Assembly: GCA_902537575.1 (NCBI GenBank)
Contig: CACBBX010000001.1
Location: 1-64,000, forward strand
Reading direction: 5' to 3'
DNA from: an uncultured Pelagibacteraceae bacterium
Lineage (GTDB): Bacteria; Pseudomonadota; Alphaproteobacteria; Pelagibacterales; Pelagibacteraceae
DNA length: 64,000 nucleotides
The notes below the pieces were generated by a model. It ran no database searches. It had not been told where the DNA came from and was given only the letters and a program-made list of their open reading frames with translations. Below, piece by piece: positions 56,349-64,000 of this stretch. Both the position numbers and the translations under genes were made by a program. How positions within the stretch are numbered: the first letter of the stretch is position 1; each line of letters opens with the position of its first letter.

Positions 56349-57715
56349 GAAAAAATTTAAATGTAATTGCAGCATACAGTATTATGATGTCCTTAATAAT
56401 ATTGGTTGGAATTTTTCAATCGTGGAATATTGCATTATCAATATTTAACCTCTGTTTAATCTCTGCTGTTATGACTATGGGTGCTAATATTCAATGGGGC
56501 TATGCAGGATTAATAAATTTTGGAATTATGGGATACACAGCTTTAGGAGGTCTAGCTGCAGTTTTAATTTCTGTTGATCCAGTTCAAGAGGCATGGAGTG
56601 CTGGAGGGTTTGATATACTGATGTCTCTCTGGCTTATTATAGCAATGGTATTAATAATAAGATTTATTTTAAAAAGATTTAATAAATCCAAAATTAGAAC
56701 ATACAGTATTGCTGTAATAATTATCTCAGGAATATTATTAATAAGATTTTTAGCAGAGCCAGGTATAGAGGCTATTGAAGCAGTTAATCCAGCCAAGACT
56801 GGTTTTTTAGGTGGTTTTGGATTACCAATTATTTTTTCATGGATTGTAGGTGCTTTTTTCGCAGGAGGTTTGGCGTTTATTATTGGAAAAGTAGCCTTAG
56901 GCTTAAGAGCAGACTATTTAGCGATTGCTACTCTTTTAATATCAGAAATTGTCATAGCAATTATAAAACATGAAGACTGGTTAACCAGAGGTGTTAAAAA
57001 TGTAATTGGACTTAAAAGACCTGCTCCTTATGAAGTAGATCTTCAGTCAACAGATTGGTTTATAAATTTGGTTGAAAAATTTAACTCAGGAAAATTAGAA
57101 TTAATTTCTAATTTATCTGATAGACAAGCTGCACTAAACCAACTTGTAATTGAAGGCTCATCTATCTTTGTAAAACTTTGTTATTCAGGATTATTTTTGA
57201 CAGTAGTAATTATTTTATTAATTATTACACAAAAGGCTCTTTACTCTCCATGGGGTAGAATGATGAGAGCCATCAGAGATAATGAGGAAGCAGCAAATGC
57301 TATGGGAAAAAATGTTGTTAAACAGCATTTATTAATATTTATTTTAGGCTCAGCAATTGTTGGAATTGCAGGAGCAATGTTAGTTACACAAGATGGGTTG
57401 TTTACCCCAGGAAGTTATAGGCCTATGAGATATACTTTTTTGATTTGGGTTATGGTTATTGTTGGAGGAAGTGGTAATAATTTTGGAGCTATATTGGGTG
57501 GTTTTGCAGTTTGGTTCTTGTGGATAGAGGCTGCACCAATTGCATTATTCTTAATTAACTTTTTTACCGCAGGAATGTCTGAAACTCATGCTCTTAAACT
57601 TCACTTAATAGAGAGTGTACCTTACTTCAGATTTTTAATGATGGGTTTAGGTTTGTTGCTGATAATGAGGTATAGACCAAAGGGTATACTTCCTGAAAAA
57701 ATAGAAATAAAATAA
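56345..57715 (+). CDS. livM: Liv-type ABC transporter permease LivM (system 2), enlarged
   Basis: A 456-residue LivM-type permease, about 100 residues longer than system 1. GANIQWGYAGLINFGIMGYTALGG and MMRAIRDNEEAANAMGKNVVK are LivM marks. Extra sequence occurs after the first spans (around 88-150) and between spans around residues 215-275. It starts with GTG (56345) and overlaps LivH. The insertions may reflect a substrate different from leucine-type amino acids. Confidence 0.9.
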   Translation: MRKNLNVIAAYSIMMSLIILVGIFQSWNIALSIFNLCLISAVMTMGANIQWGYAGLINFGIMGYTALGGLAAVLISVDPVQEAWSAGGFDILMSLWLIIAMVLIIRFILKRFNKSKIRTYSIAVIIISGILLIRFLAEPGIEAIEAVNPAKTGFLGGFGLPIIFSWIVGAFFAGGLAFIIGKVALGLRADYLAIATLLISEIVIAIIKHEDWLTRGVKNVIGLKRPAPYEVDLQSTDWFINLVEKFNSGKLELISNLSDRQAALNQLVIEGSSIFVKLCYSGLFLTVVIILLIITQKALYSPWGRMMRAIRDNEEAANAMGKNVVKQHLLIFILGSAIVGIAGAMLVTQDGLFTPGSYRPMRYTFLIWVMVIVGGSGNNFGAILGGFAVWFLWIEAAPIALFLINFFTAGMSETHALKLHLIESVPYFRFLMMGLGLLLIMRYRPKGILPEKIEIK

Positions 57716-57721
57716 GTTATT

Positions 57722-57790
57722 ATGAAATATATTATATTAGGTGCTGCAATTGCTTGGGCCATGTATATGGCAGACAAGTATATGTTTTAA
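57722..57790 (+). CDS. Candidate 22-residue membrane micropeptide
   Basis: A 23-codon ORF too short for the ORF track begins 6 bp after LivM and ends 5 bp before the terminator hairpin. The peptide is a single hydrophobic helix (YIILGAAIAWAMYMADKYMF) with a short charged DK near the end. The position, neatly filling the space between operon end and terminator, and its membrane character suggest it could be a real small protein, perhaps associated with the transporter. No clear Shine-Dalgarno is visible. Confidence 0.45.
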   Translation: MKYIILGAAIAWAMYMADKYMF

Positions 57791-57795
57791 ATAAA

Positions 57796-57827
57796 AAAAC
57801 CCCAATAACTCTCGCTACTGGGGTTTT
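57796..57827. terminator. Bidirectional intrinsic terminator
   Basis: AAAACCCCA (57796-57804) and TGGGGTTTT (57819-57827) form a perfect 9-bp stem around a 14-base loop. A and T runs on the two sides would give a U-tract in either direction. It separates the convergent system 2 LivM/micropeptide and binding-protein genes. Confidence 0.9.
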
Positions 57828-57841
57828 ATATATTTAAAAAA

Positions 57842-59032
57842 TTATCTTTGTTTTTTAGTTTTAAATTTTCCACCTTTAATTTCTTGCTCTAAAAAAGAAC
57901 CTTCAGCTTCACCGACTGCAGTAAAAGTTACTCCGGTTGCACCTTCGTAATTAATCTTTTTACCTTTAGCTAGTAAATCTAAACCTTTTTTTAGCTCACC
58001 TGGATAAATTTTAGTACCAGGTGCATTAGCTACATCCATCACATTTTTTGCAATAGAACCTCTGTCAGCTGAATTTCCAGCTTGCATAGCTAAGACTATT
58101 AAGGCTGCTGCATCGTATGACTCACCTGTATAAGGTCCAGAAGAGTCTATTCCACTTGCTTTTGCAACATCAGCAAAAACACCAGCGCCTTTTCCAGTAG
58201 AACCAGGCATAGATCCAAAAGATTTACTTAAATCTTTTCCAAATGCATCAACCAAAGATTGACCAATCATACCATCAGATAAAATAAATTTATCAAATGC
58301 ACCAGAATCTAAAGACGCTTGGATAATTCCTTTTCCACCTTGGTCAAGATATCCAATGACTGCTACAGCGTCTCCACCAGCTGAAGCAAGTGTTGCAACT
58401 TCTGATGAATAGTCAGCTTTACCGTCTTCATGAGCAGTTACTGTTGTTACTTTAATGCCATGAGCTTTAACAGCTGCTTCGTATACATCAGCTAACCCTT
58501 TTCCATAGTCATTATTAGTATAAGTAATAGCTACACTCTTAACTTTTCTATCTTTAGTAATATCTGCAAGAATTTGACCACCTCTGGCGTCAGATGGAGC
58601 TGTTCTAAAGAAGTATCCCTTGTCGTCTAAAGTAGTTAATCCTGGAGATGTTGCTGAAGGTGAAATCATTACTACACCGTTTGGTACAGCAACGTTTGAT
58701 GCAATAGCACCAGTTACACCTGAACAATCAGCTCCCATAATAGCTGCTACACCTTGTGAAATAATTCCTTCAGCTGCTGCTGTTGCTGCTGCTGAGTCAA
58801 CACAAGTTGAGTCTGCTCTTACTGGTTCAATTTTTTTTCCACCCAATAGTGAACCTGAGTCAGAAGCTTCTTTGAATGCAAGCTCTGCAGATGCAGCCAT
58901 TGCTGGTGTTAGAGACTCAATAGGACCTGTAAATCCTAAAATAATCCCCATCTTAATAGCATGTCCGTCCGCCATTACGTTTGATCCAAAACTAGAAACA
59001 AACATAAATACGGCGATAAATAGTTTTCTCAT
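57842..59032 (-). CDS. Liv-type ABC transporter substrate-binding protein (system 2)
   Basis: A 396-residue periplasmic binding protein with a signal peptide (RKLFIAVFMFVSSFGSNVMA). IKMGIILGFTGPIESLTPAMAASAELAFKEA and the two-lobed type I Liv fold pattern (GADCSGVTGAIASN, ISPSATSPGLT, YTNNDYGKGLADVYEAAVKAHG) are clear. It uses more GC-rich alanine/glycine codons than neighbours, as highly expressed binding proteins often do. GAGGAAG before the start is a strong ribosome-binding site. It is convergent with system 2 transporter genes and likely its ligand-binding component. Confidence 0.9.
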   Translation of the reverse strand: MRKLFIAVFMFVSSFGSNVMADGHAIKMGIILGFTGPIESLTPAMAASAELAFKEASDSGSLLGGKKIEPVRADSTCVDSAAATAAAEGIISQGVAAIMGADCSGVTGAIASNVAVPNGVVMISPSATSPGLTTLDDKGYFFRTAPSDARGGQILADITKDRKVKSVAITYTNNDYGKGLADVYEAAVKAHGIKVTTVTAHEDGKADYSSEVATLASAGGDAVAVIGYLDQGGKGIIQASLDSGAFDKFILSDGMIGQSLVDAFGKDLSKSFGSMPGSTGKGAGVFADVAKASGIDSSGPYTGESYDAAALIVLAMQAGNSADRGSIAKNVMDVANAPGTKIYPGELKKGLDLLAKGKKINYEGATGVTFTAVGEAEGSFLEQEIKGGKFKTKKQR

Positions 59033-59139
59033 TATCTTCCTCTATATTGTTAACAATTTATAAAAGCTAATTAAATTATGAATACAACCAATATTCAATG
59101 ACAAAATTATCCTATTTTAGACGGGTTAATTGATAAGGA

Positions 59140-60621
59140 TTATCTTATTGAGAAAGGGTCTAGAGAAGGTTCGTCAGATGTGTAGAACCAAGTTGTTTTT
59201 ACTCTTGTGTAGTCTTTAATTGAGTCAATTCCTGCTTCTTTTCCATATCCACTATCCTTAATACCTCCAAAAGGAGCTGATGGTGAAATTAGTCTATAAG
59301 TATTTACAAAGGTTATTCCTGCCCTAATTGCTTTAGAGACTCTCATCCCTCTGGATAGATTACTTGTATAAACACCAGAAGATAACCCATATTGATTATC
59401 ATTCATTTTTGAAATTACATCCTCTTCTGTATCAAATTTCATTACTGATAATACAGGTCCAAATAACTCGTTTTCTGCTACCGGAAGATTGTGATTATCA
59501 CATTCTATAATTGTAGGAGGAAAGTAATATCCTTTATTTGAAAAAGAATGTCTTTCACCTCCACACTTAATTTTTCCACCTTGATCAATTGTATCTTTAA
59601 TATTTTTTTCTATTACTTCTAACTGTTTAAAATTACTTAAAGGACCCATCTCTGTTTCTGGATCCATTGGCGCTCCAATTTTTATTTTTGATGCACGATT
59701 TGAAAGCTTATCTAAAAATTCATCGTAAATTCCTTTTTGCAAATAAAGTCTTGATCCTGCTATACAACTTTGTCCACTTGCACCGAATATACCTGCTGTA
59801 ATTCCATTTATTGCATTTTCTTGTTCTGCATCATCAAACACTGCAACTGGACTTTTTCCACCTAATTCTAAACTTACTTCAGATAAATTTTCTGCAGAGT
59901 TTCTAATTATATGTCTAGCTGTTTCAGGACCTCCAGTAAATGCAACTTTTTCAACTAAATTGTGAGTAGTTAAACTTTTACCACACGGATCTCCAAATCC
60001 TGTAATGACATTTACTACGCCTTTAGGGATACCAGTTTTTTCAATTAATTTTGCAAATTCAAACAAAACAGCAGGCGCAAGTTCTGAGGATTTAATTACA
60101 ACTGTATTACCCATTGCAAGTGCTGGCGCTACTTTAGTAGCAGTTAAAAACATTTGTGAATTCCAAGGAATTATTGCAGCTATAACACCTATAGGTATTC
60201 TAGTTGTTATTGCTTGAACATTTGGTTTATCTATTGGCAAAACTGTTCCCTCAACTTTATCTGCCAAACCTGCGTAATAGTCGTAGTATTCTGCTATATA
60301 AATTGCTTGTTTCTTTGTTTCTCTGTAGAGTTTTCCAGTATCAATTGTTTCTATTTCTCCTAGCATTTCTGCATTCTCTCTCAATTGATCTCCAATAGCT
60401 CTTAAGTATTTAGCTCTTTCTCTGGGAAGTAGCTTTGGCCATTCTCCCTCAAATGCTTTTTGAGCAGATTTGACTGCTTTATCAACATCTTTATCACTCG
60501 CCTCAGGAACAACTGCCCAAGGCTCATTATTTTCTGGATTTAGAGTTTCAAAAGTTCTTTTACTTTCAGAGTCAACCCACTCACCATTAATAAACATTTT
60601 ATATTGTTTTAGTTTATTCAT
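59140..60621 (-). CDS. NAD(P)-dependent aldehyde dehydrogenase
   Basis: About 493 residues, counting from the second methionine (MNKLKQYKMFINGEW). Catalytic parts are complete: VAFTGGPETARHI, the general base Glu in LELGGKSPVAVFDDA, and the nucleophilic Cys in GASGQSCIAGSRL. It resembles betaine-aldehyde or hydroxymuconic/gamma-amino aldehyde dehydrogenases, but the substrate is not fixed. The ORF track begins at 60630, which overlaps the hydrolase end by 17 bp; starting at 60621 reduces this to 8 bp. It is the last gene of the minus-strand catabolic-looking operon. Confidence 0.92.
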   Translation of the reverse strand: MNKLKQYKMFINGEWVDSESKRTFETLNPENNEPWAVVPEASDKDVDKAVKSAQKAFEGEWPKLLPRERAKYLRAIGDQLRENAEMLGEIETIDTGKLYRETKKQAIYIAEYYDYYAGLADKVEGTVLPIDKPNVQAITTRIPIGVIAAIIPWNSQMFLTATKVAPALAMGNTVVIKSSELAPAVLFEFAKLIEKTGIPKGVVNVITGFGDPCGKSLTTHNLVEKVAFTGGPETARHIIRNSAENLSEVSLELGGKSPVAVFDDAEQENAINGITAGIFGASGQSCIAGSRLYLQKGIYDEFLDKLSNRASKIKIGAPMDPETEMGPLSNFKQLEVIEKNIKDTIDQGGKIKCGGERHSFSNKGYYFPPTIIECDNHNLPVAENELFGPVLSVMKFDTEEDVISKMNDNQYGLSSGVYTSNLSRGMRVSKAIRAGITFVNTYRLISPSAPFGGIKDSGYGKEAGIDSIKDYTRVKTTWFYTSDEPSLDPFSIR

Positions 60622-61396
60622 TTGATCCAATAAAATTTTTGATCGTTAAATTTACATCATCAGCACACTCAATACCACAAAGATGTTTTCCATCTTTAAT
60701 GATCTTTAATTGACTTTTAGAGATTAAACTATTCAATTCTTGAGACATTTTTACTGTTGAGCCAATGTCGTATTCTCCTGTCATTACCAGCGTGCTAGCT
60801 TTTATTTGATTAAAATCTTCATCATTTTTATGATTAACAAATAACTCGTAAACTTTTAGAAAATTATCCATGTTATTTGCAGACAAAATTGAACTTATTT
60901 TTTCATATATTTCTGGATTATTTTTTAAATATTTATCAGTAAACCATCTCTTTAAAGCTTGCTTTGAAAGTTTTAATTCTTGTTTTGCTTGTTCAAACCT
61001 TTGATTAACAATTTTTTGTTGAACCTCAGTTCTTTTATAAATAGAACACAGAAGAGTTAATGTATGTAAACGTTCATTATATTTCGTTGCAAAATTTCGT
61101 GCAATTAAAGATCCTATAGAGAAACCTACAAGATGGATTTTTTTAATATTAAGATGGTTCAATAGCTCGATTAGCTGATTAGAAAAATCATCAAAACTTA
61201 TTTTTCCATCTTCTAATGAAGATTTGCCATGGCCTAAAATGTCGTAAGCAATATTTGAATGATAATTAAAAAATTCAAGTTGAGGCCACCAAATTTCATG
61301 AGTAAGACCAACGCCGTGTATAAATACTATTGGGACTTCTTGATCTTTTTTATTAAATAAGTAATAGGTTCCTGAGGCAGTAGTTCCTGTTGTCAT
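60614..61396 (-). CDS. Alpha/beta-hydrolase fold enzyme
   Basis: A 260-residue hydrolase. VFIHGVGLTHEIWWPQ is the oxyanion-hole HG motif, VGFSIGSLIARNFA carries the nucleophile (GxSxG), and the acid/base pair are likely the Asp in GEYDIGS and His in DGKHLCGIE. Such enzymes split esters, amides, or C-C bonds. Set between an aldehyde dehydrogenase and an AA_synth-family gene, it may hydrolyse a ring-opened or amide intermediate. Confidence 0.88.
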   Translation of the reverse strand: MTTGTTASGTYYLFNKKDQEVPIVFIHGVGLTHEIWWPQLEFFNYHSNIAYDILGHGKSSLEDGKISFDDFSNQLIELLNHLNIKKIHLVGFSIGSLIARNFATKYNERLHTLTLLCSIYKRTEVQQKIVNQRFEQAKQELKLSKQALKRWFTDKYLKNNPEIYEKISSILSANNMDNFLKVYELFVNHKNDEDFNQIKASTLVMTGEYDIGSTVKMSQELNSLISKSQLKIIKDGKHLCGIECADDVNLTIKNFIGSNE

Positions 61397-61402
61397 GAAG
61401 AA

Positions 61403-61990
61403 TTATTTTGGCTCAATGCCCATTTCTTTCATATCTTGATATCTGTCACCAGTTCTTGCATGCGCTCTACCACTTGATGCGCCACCAATTGCAATAACCA
61501 CCTCATCATCGAAGGGTGCATCATGAATAGTAAATTCATGAGTGAGGTAATATGGTCTCAATCCTGAATCTGTTTTATGCATCATTGGAATAGATATTTT
61601 AGACCCAGCAGGTGATCTTGTATTGGTGAAACTTAAATAAGATGTACCTCCTACTGCATCTCTAAATTTATTTCCAAACCTTAAGGTATGAATAAATGCT
61701 GATGCATGTTCTATTTCACCACTTAAACCGACTACACCAGCCTTTCCATAGGCTAGTATTTTGTCTGGAGATCCCATTTCATTTATTAACTCTGGAACAA
61801 GTAAATCCCCAAGTTTTGGTGCTAAATCTAAAATAGTTGGTCTTAAATTTTCTACAAAACCTTGTCCATGCCATGGATTTTTAAAAACAGCTGCAACTGA
61901 AACTAATAAAACAGGTTCTTTAGCATCTTTGCCACCTTCAATGAAAGTTTTATCAACAAATTTTACAAATTTTCTTAATTCTAACTTCAT
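61403..61990 (-). CDS. AA_synth (DUF1185, PF06684) family protein
   Basis: A 195-residue protein matching my memory of the 'amino acid synthesis' family: KNPWHGQGFVENLRP near residue 37, SGEIEHASAFIHTLRFGN in the middle and the C-terminal AIGGASSGRAHARTGDR. The family has no firm biochemical role despite its name. It overlaps the ThDP enzyme gene by 4 bp and sits 6 bp before the hydrolase. Its consistent place inside catabolic-style operons argues for a ring- or amide-processing job; this is inference. Confidence 0.8.
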   Translation of the reverse strand: MKLELRKFVKFVDKTFIEGGKDAKEPVLLVSVAAVFKNPWHGQGFVENLRPTILDLAPKLGDLLVPELINEMGSPDKILAYGKAGVVGLSGEIEHASAFIHTLRFGNKFRDAVGGTSYLSFTNTRSPAGSKISIPMMHKTDSGLRPYYLTHEFTIHDAPFDDEVVIAIGGASSGRAHARTGDRYQDMKEMGIEPK

Positions 61991-63690
61991 TTTTTTTCTC
62001 TGTGTTTGAAACTATCTCGTCTAAAACTGTATAGGGCTTTTGGATCCACATCAACATCAATCACTGATGGTTTGTTACATTTTATTGCTGCTCTAACTGC
62101 TTCATTGATTTCAGAAATTTTTTTAACTTTAAATCCTTTTGCACCATACAATTCTGCAGCCTTATCAAATGACGGACTTTTTATATCGGCTCCCAAATAT
62201 CTTTTACCGAAAAAATCTTTTTGATAAGCTTTCTCTGCTCCCCAGCTTTGGTTATTCATTACTATTGTCGTAGTATTTATTCCATATTCTACTGCCGTTC
62301 CTAATTCAGATATTGTCATTCCAAATCCACCATCACCCATAAGACTAACTACGGTTTTTTTTGGTTTTGCAACTTTAACACCCAGTCCGCATGCAAATGA
62401 AAATCCTACCAATCCAAAATCTAATGGAGTAAATAATGACGGAGGGTCATAATATTCTAAGGCATCAGTAGCTTGTAAACACAATGTTCCAGCGTCTAAA
62501 GTTATAGCACTATTTTTTGGAAGAGCTTTTCTTAATTCTTTAAATAGGCCTTTAGGCTGTATGGGAGAATTCTTTCCTAAATTATATTTATCTCTATTAA
62601 TTAAAAATTTTTTTCTTTCTTTAAGATAGGAATTAGTCCAATTTTTTATATCTAATTTAAGTTTTTGTCTTTTTATTTCCTCAAATAATTGCTTTGTAGC
62701 AGTTGCTGCATCAGCATTAATTCCCAATACAATTGGAAAATATTTTCCAAGCATTTTTTTTTCTAGCTCAATTTGAATAATTTTTGCCTTTTTGTTAATG
62801 TTTTCATAAGAATAAAATGTTGAATTGAAGCCCAAACGAGTGCCTATTGCTAAAATAACATCAGCTTCTTTTACTAATCTTGATGCAACAGGATTTCCTC
62901 TTGGACCCATTTGTCCTGCGTTGAGTTTATAATTATATGGAATTGCATCACCATGTCCTGCTGCTGTTACAATTGGAATATTCAGCATTTCGGAGAGCTT
63001 TATTACTTCCTTATATTTAGAAGTATATTTAATCCCAGCACCTACTATTAGTACTGATTTCTTGGATCCTTGAATTATTTTGGCTGCTCTTTTTATTTTT
63101 TCTTGTTTACCTTTAACTTTGCACTCATTTTCAAATGACGTTTTTTTATAATTAATATTATAATTATTGGTTGCTGCCAGTATATTTCTAGGCAGGTTTA
63201 TACATACAGGTCCTCTTCTTGGTTTCATCGCAAGATTGAAGGCATCTCCAATTACATTTGGAATTATCTTAGAATTTTTTACCGTCCATGTTTTTTTGGT
63301 AATAGGTGTAAAAAGTGATTGTTGATCAAGACCTTGAAATGCATCTTCCATTTTGTCCTTCGTTGAGAATGATCCAGCAATAGCAACTACTGGCGAAAAA
63401 GCTGCTTTTGCTTGAGCGATACCTGTAACTAAATTTGTTGCTCCAGGACCATTTTGTCCTGCTAAAATTACCCCCGGTTTATTAGACGCTCTAGCATAAC
63501 CATCTGCCATATGAGTACCTGTTCTTTCATCTCTCACTCCAATAAATTTAATACTTTTCTCATGATAAAGAGCATCAAACATTTCCATTGTTGCAGAACC
63601 AATAAGTCCGAAGACATGTTTTACTTTTTCTTTTTTTAAAGATTGAACCGCGGCTTGACCACCGCTTATTTTTTTTCTTTTTTTTATCAA
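61987..63690 (-). CDS. Thiamine-diphosphate-dependent enzyme (acetolactate-synthase-like)
   Basis: A 567-residue enzyme with the three-domain fold of acetolactate synthase. The catalytic glutamate region reads GVRDERTGTHMADGYARAS, and the ThDP motif GDGGFGMTISELGTAVEYG is followed by MNNQSWGAEK. The GLIGSATMEMFDAL and GQNGPGATNLVTGI stretches recall sulfoacetaldehyde acetyltransferase as well as acetolactate synthase. It is not the anabolic enzyme, since ilvBH is elsewhere in this window and no small subunit is adjacent. It overlaps both neighbours by 4 bp. Substrate unknown. Confidence 0.85.
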   Translation of the reverse strand: MIKKRKKISGGQAAVQSLKKEKVKHVFGLIGSATMEMFDALYHEKSIKFIGVRDERTGTHMADGYARASNKPGVILAGQNGPGATNLVTGIAQAKAAFSPVVAIAGSFSTKDKMEDAFQGLDQQSLFTPITKKTWTVKNSKIIPNVIGDAFNLAMKPRRGPVCINLPRNILAATNNYNINYKKTSFENECKVKGKQEKIKRAAKIIQGSKKSVLIVGAGIKYTSKYKEVIKLSEMLNIPIVTAAGHGDAIPYNYKLNAGQMGPRGNPVASRLVKEADVILAIGTRLGFNSTFYSYENINKKAKIIQIELEKKMLGKYFPIVLGINADAATATKQLFEEIKRQKLKLDIKNWTNSYLKERKKFLINRDKYNLGKNSPIQPKGLFKELRKALPKNSAITLDAGTLCLQATDALEYYDPPSLFTPLDFGLVGFSFACGLGVKVAKPKKTVVSLMGDGGFGMTISELGTAVEYGINTTTIVMNNQSWGAEKAYQKDFFGKRYLGADIKSPSFDKAAELYGAKGFKVKKISEINEAVRAAIKCNKPSVIDVDVDPKALYSFRRDSFKHREKK

Positions 63691-64000
63691 GAAACTTTTT
63701 TTACTTCAGTGTCAAAATCTTTTTTAAAATGAGGCATTACTTTCTCAGTAAATAATTTGATACTTCTCATACAATCCTCATGTTTAATTCCTGGAAAGTT
63801 CGACCAAACTTGTAAATTTTGTAAATTTAATTCTGATTTTAATTCATGAATTTTATCAATCACATATTCTGGTGTTCCAAAAAGCATGTTTCTCTTGTGC
63901 AAAAATTCATAATTTAACAAATCTAATTTACCTTTTGTTTCTGGAAGCTCTTCACCTGGATCCATATGATTTCCTAAACCTCTCCAATGACAAACCCACC
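63687..64000 (-). CDS. LLM-class flavin-dependent oxidoreductase (partial, C-terminal)
   Basis: Only the C-terminal 104 or so codons are in the window. The ORF track stops at the methionine at 63965, but the frame remains open to base 64000 (reading WVCHWRGLGNH before it), so the gene continues past the edge. GTPEYVIDKIHELKSELNLQNLQVWSNFPGI and SIKLFTEKVMPHF are typical of the end of luciferase-like monooxygenases, which use reduced flavin and oxygen to attack a carbon next to nitrogen or sulfur. It is the first visible gene of the operon. Confidence 0.85.
   Translation of the reverse strand, partial: WVCHWRGLGNHMDPGEELPETKGKLDLLNYEFLHKRNMLFGTPEYVIDKIHELKSELNLQNLQVWSNFPGIKHEDCMRSIKLFTEKVMPHFKKDFDTEVKKVS

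Noticed and set aside
58620-59063. 147-residue plus-strand ORF opposite the system 2 binding protein
   Set aside because: It arises from the alanine/glycine-rich coding strand of the binding protein; no hydrophobic or domain pattern supports it.

Overview
The window looks like a piece of a SAR11-clade (Candidatus Pelagibacter-like) alphaproteobacterial chromosome. The evidence is the very low GC content, tiny intergenic gaps, many 1-20 bp gene overlaps, a two-piece circularly permuted tmRNA of the alphaproteobacterial kind (minus strand, 21330-21590), and a gene set rich in Liv-type amino-acid ABC transporters and flavin or thiamine-diphosphate enzymes. No tRNA, rRNA, CRISPR array, IS element or transposase was found. 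The clade assignment is an inference from style and content; no database was searched.

Layout. 1-2.9 kb: a radical SAM/SPASM protein and two family-2 glycosyltransferases, probably surface-glycan genes. 2.9-5.3 kb (minus): an ABC-2 exporter pair and a Sua5-type tRNA threonylcarbamoylation enzyme. 5.3-17.7 kb: housekeeping genes (xseB, ispA, dxs, aroC, pdxH, a polyprenyl diphosphate synthase, an S49 peptidase, glyQ, glyS, ppdK). 17.7-24.6 kb: an accessory zone built around tmRNA and thyX. 24.6-29.9 kb: mrp, hflK, hflC, a DUF2065 protein, an HtrA protease and miaA. 30-35 kb: ilvB, ilvH, ilvC and leuA for branched-chain amino-acid synthesis. 35-40.5 kb: the rod-shape operon mreBCD-mrdA-rodA. 40.5-45.5 kb: a D-amino-acid/hydroxyacid/deacylase group, msrB, a glutaredoxin and a small DUF2805-type protein. 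45.6-59 kb: a LysE exporter behind a Shine-Dalgarno-sequestering hairpin, two complete Liv-type ABC importers, AzlCD, a GlaH-like glutarate hydroxylase and a ProC-like reductase. 59.1-64 kb (minus): a tightly coupled catabolic-looking operon (LLM flavin monooxygenase, ThDP enzyme, AA_synth-family protein, alpha/beta hydrolase, aldehyde dehydrogenase) of unknown substrate.

The most striking observation is the architecture of 17.67-24.60 kb. A 27-bp imperfect copy of the tmRNA 3' end lies just after ppdK. A 129-bp broken copy of the thyX 3' end lies just before mrp. Between the first copy and the real tmRNA are three sugar-nucleotide/methyltransferase genes; between real thyX and its broken copy is one large membrane-protein gene. 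Removing both inserts would leave a compact ppdK>, <tmRNA, thyX>, <mrp locus. So two cargo segments appear to flank a tmRNA-thyX unit, each marked by a displaced copy of the unit's outer end.

The ORF-track start of thyX (21508) is inside the tmRNA and should move to 21631. Several other starts were also moved (Sua5 to 5333, the deacylase to 43626, glyQ probably to 12035).
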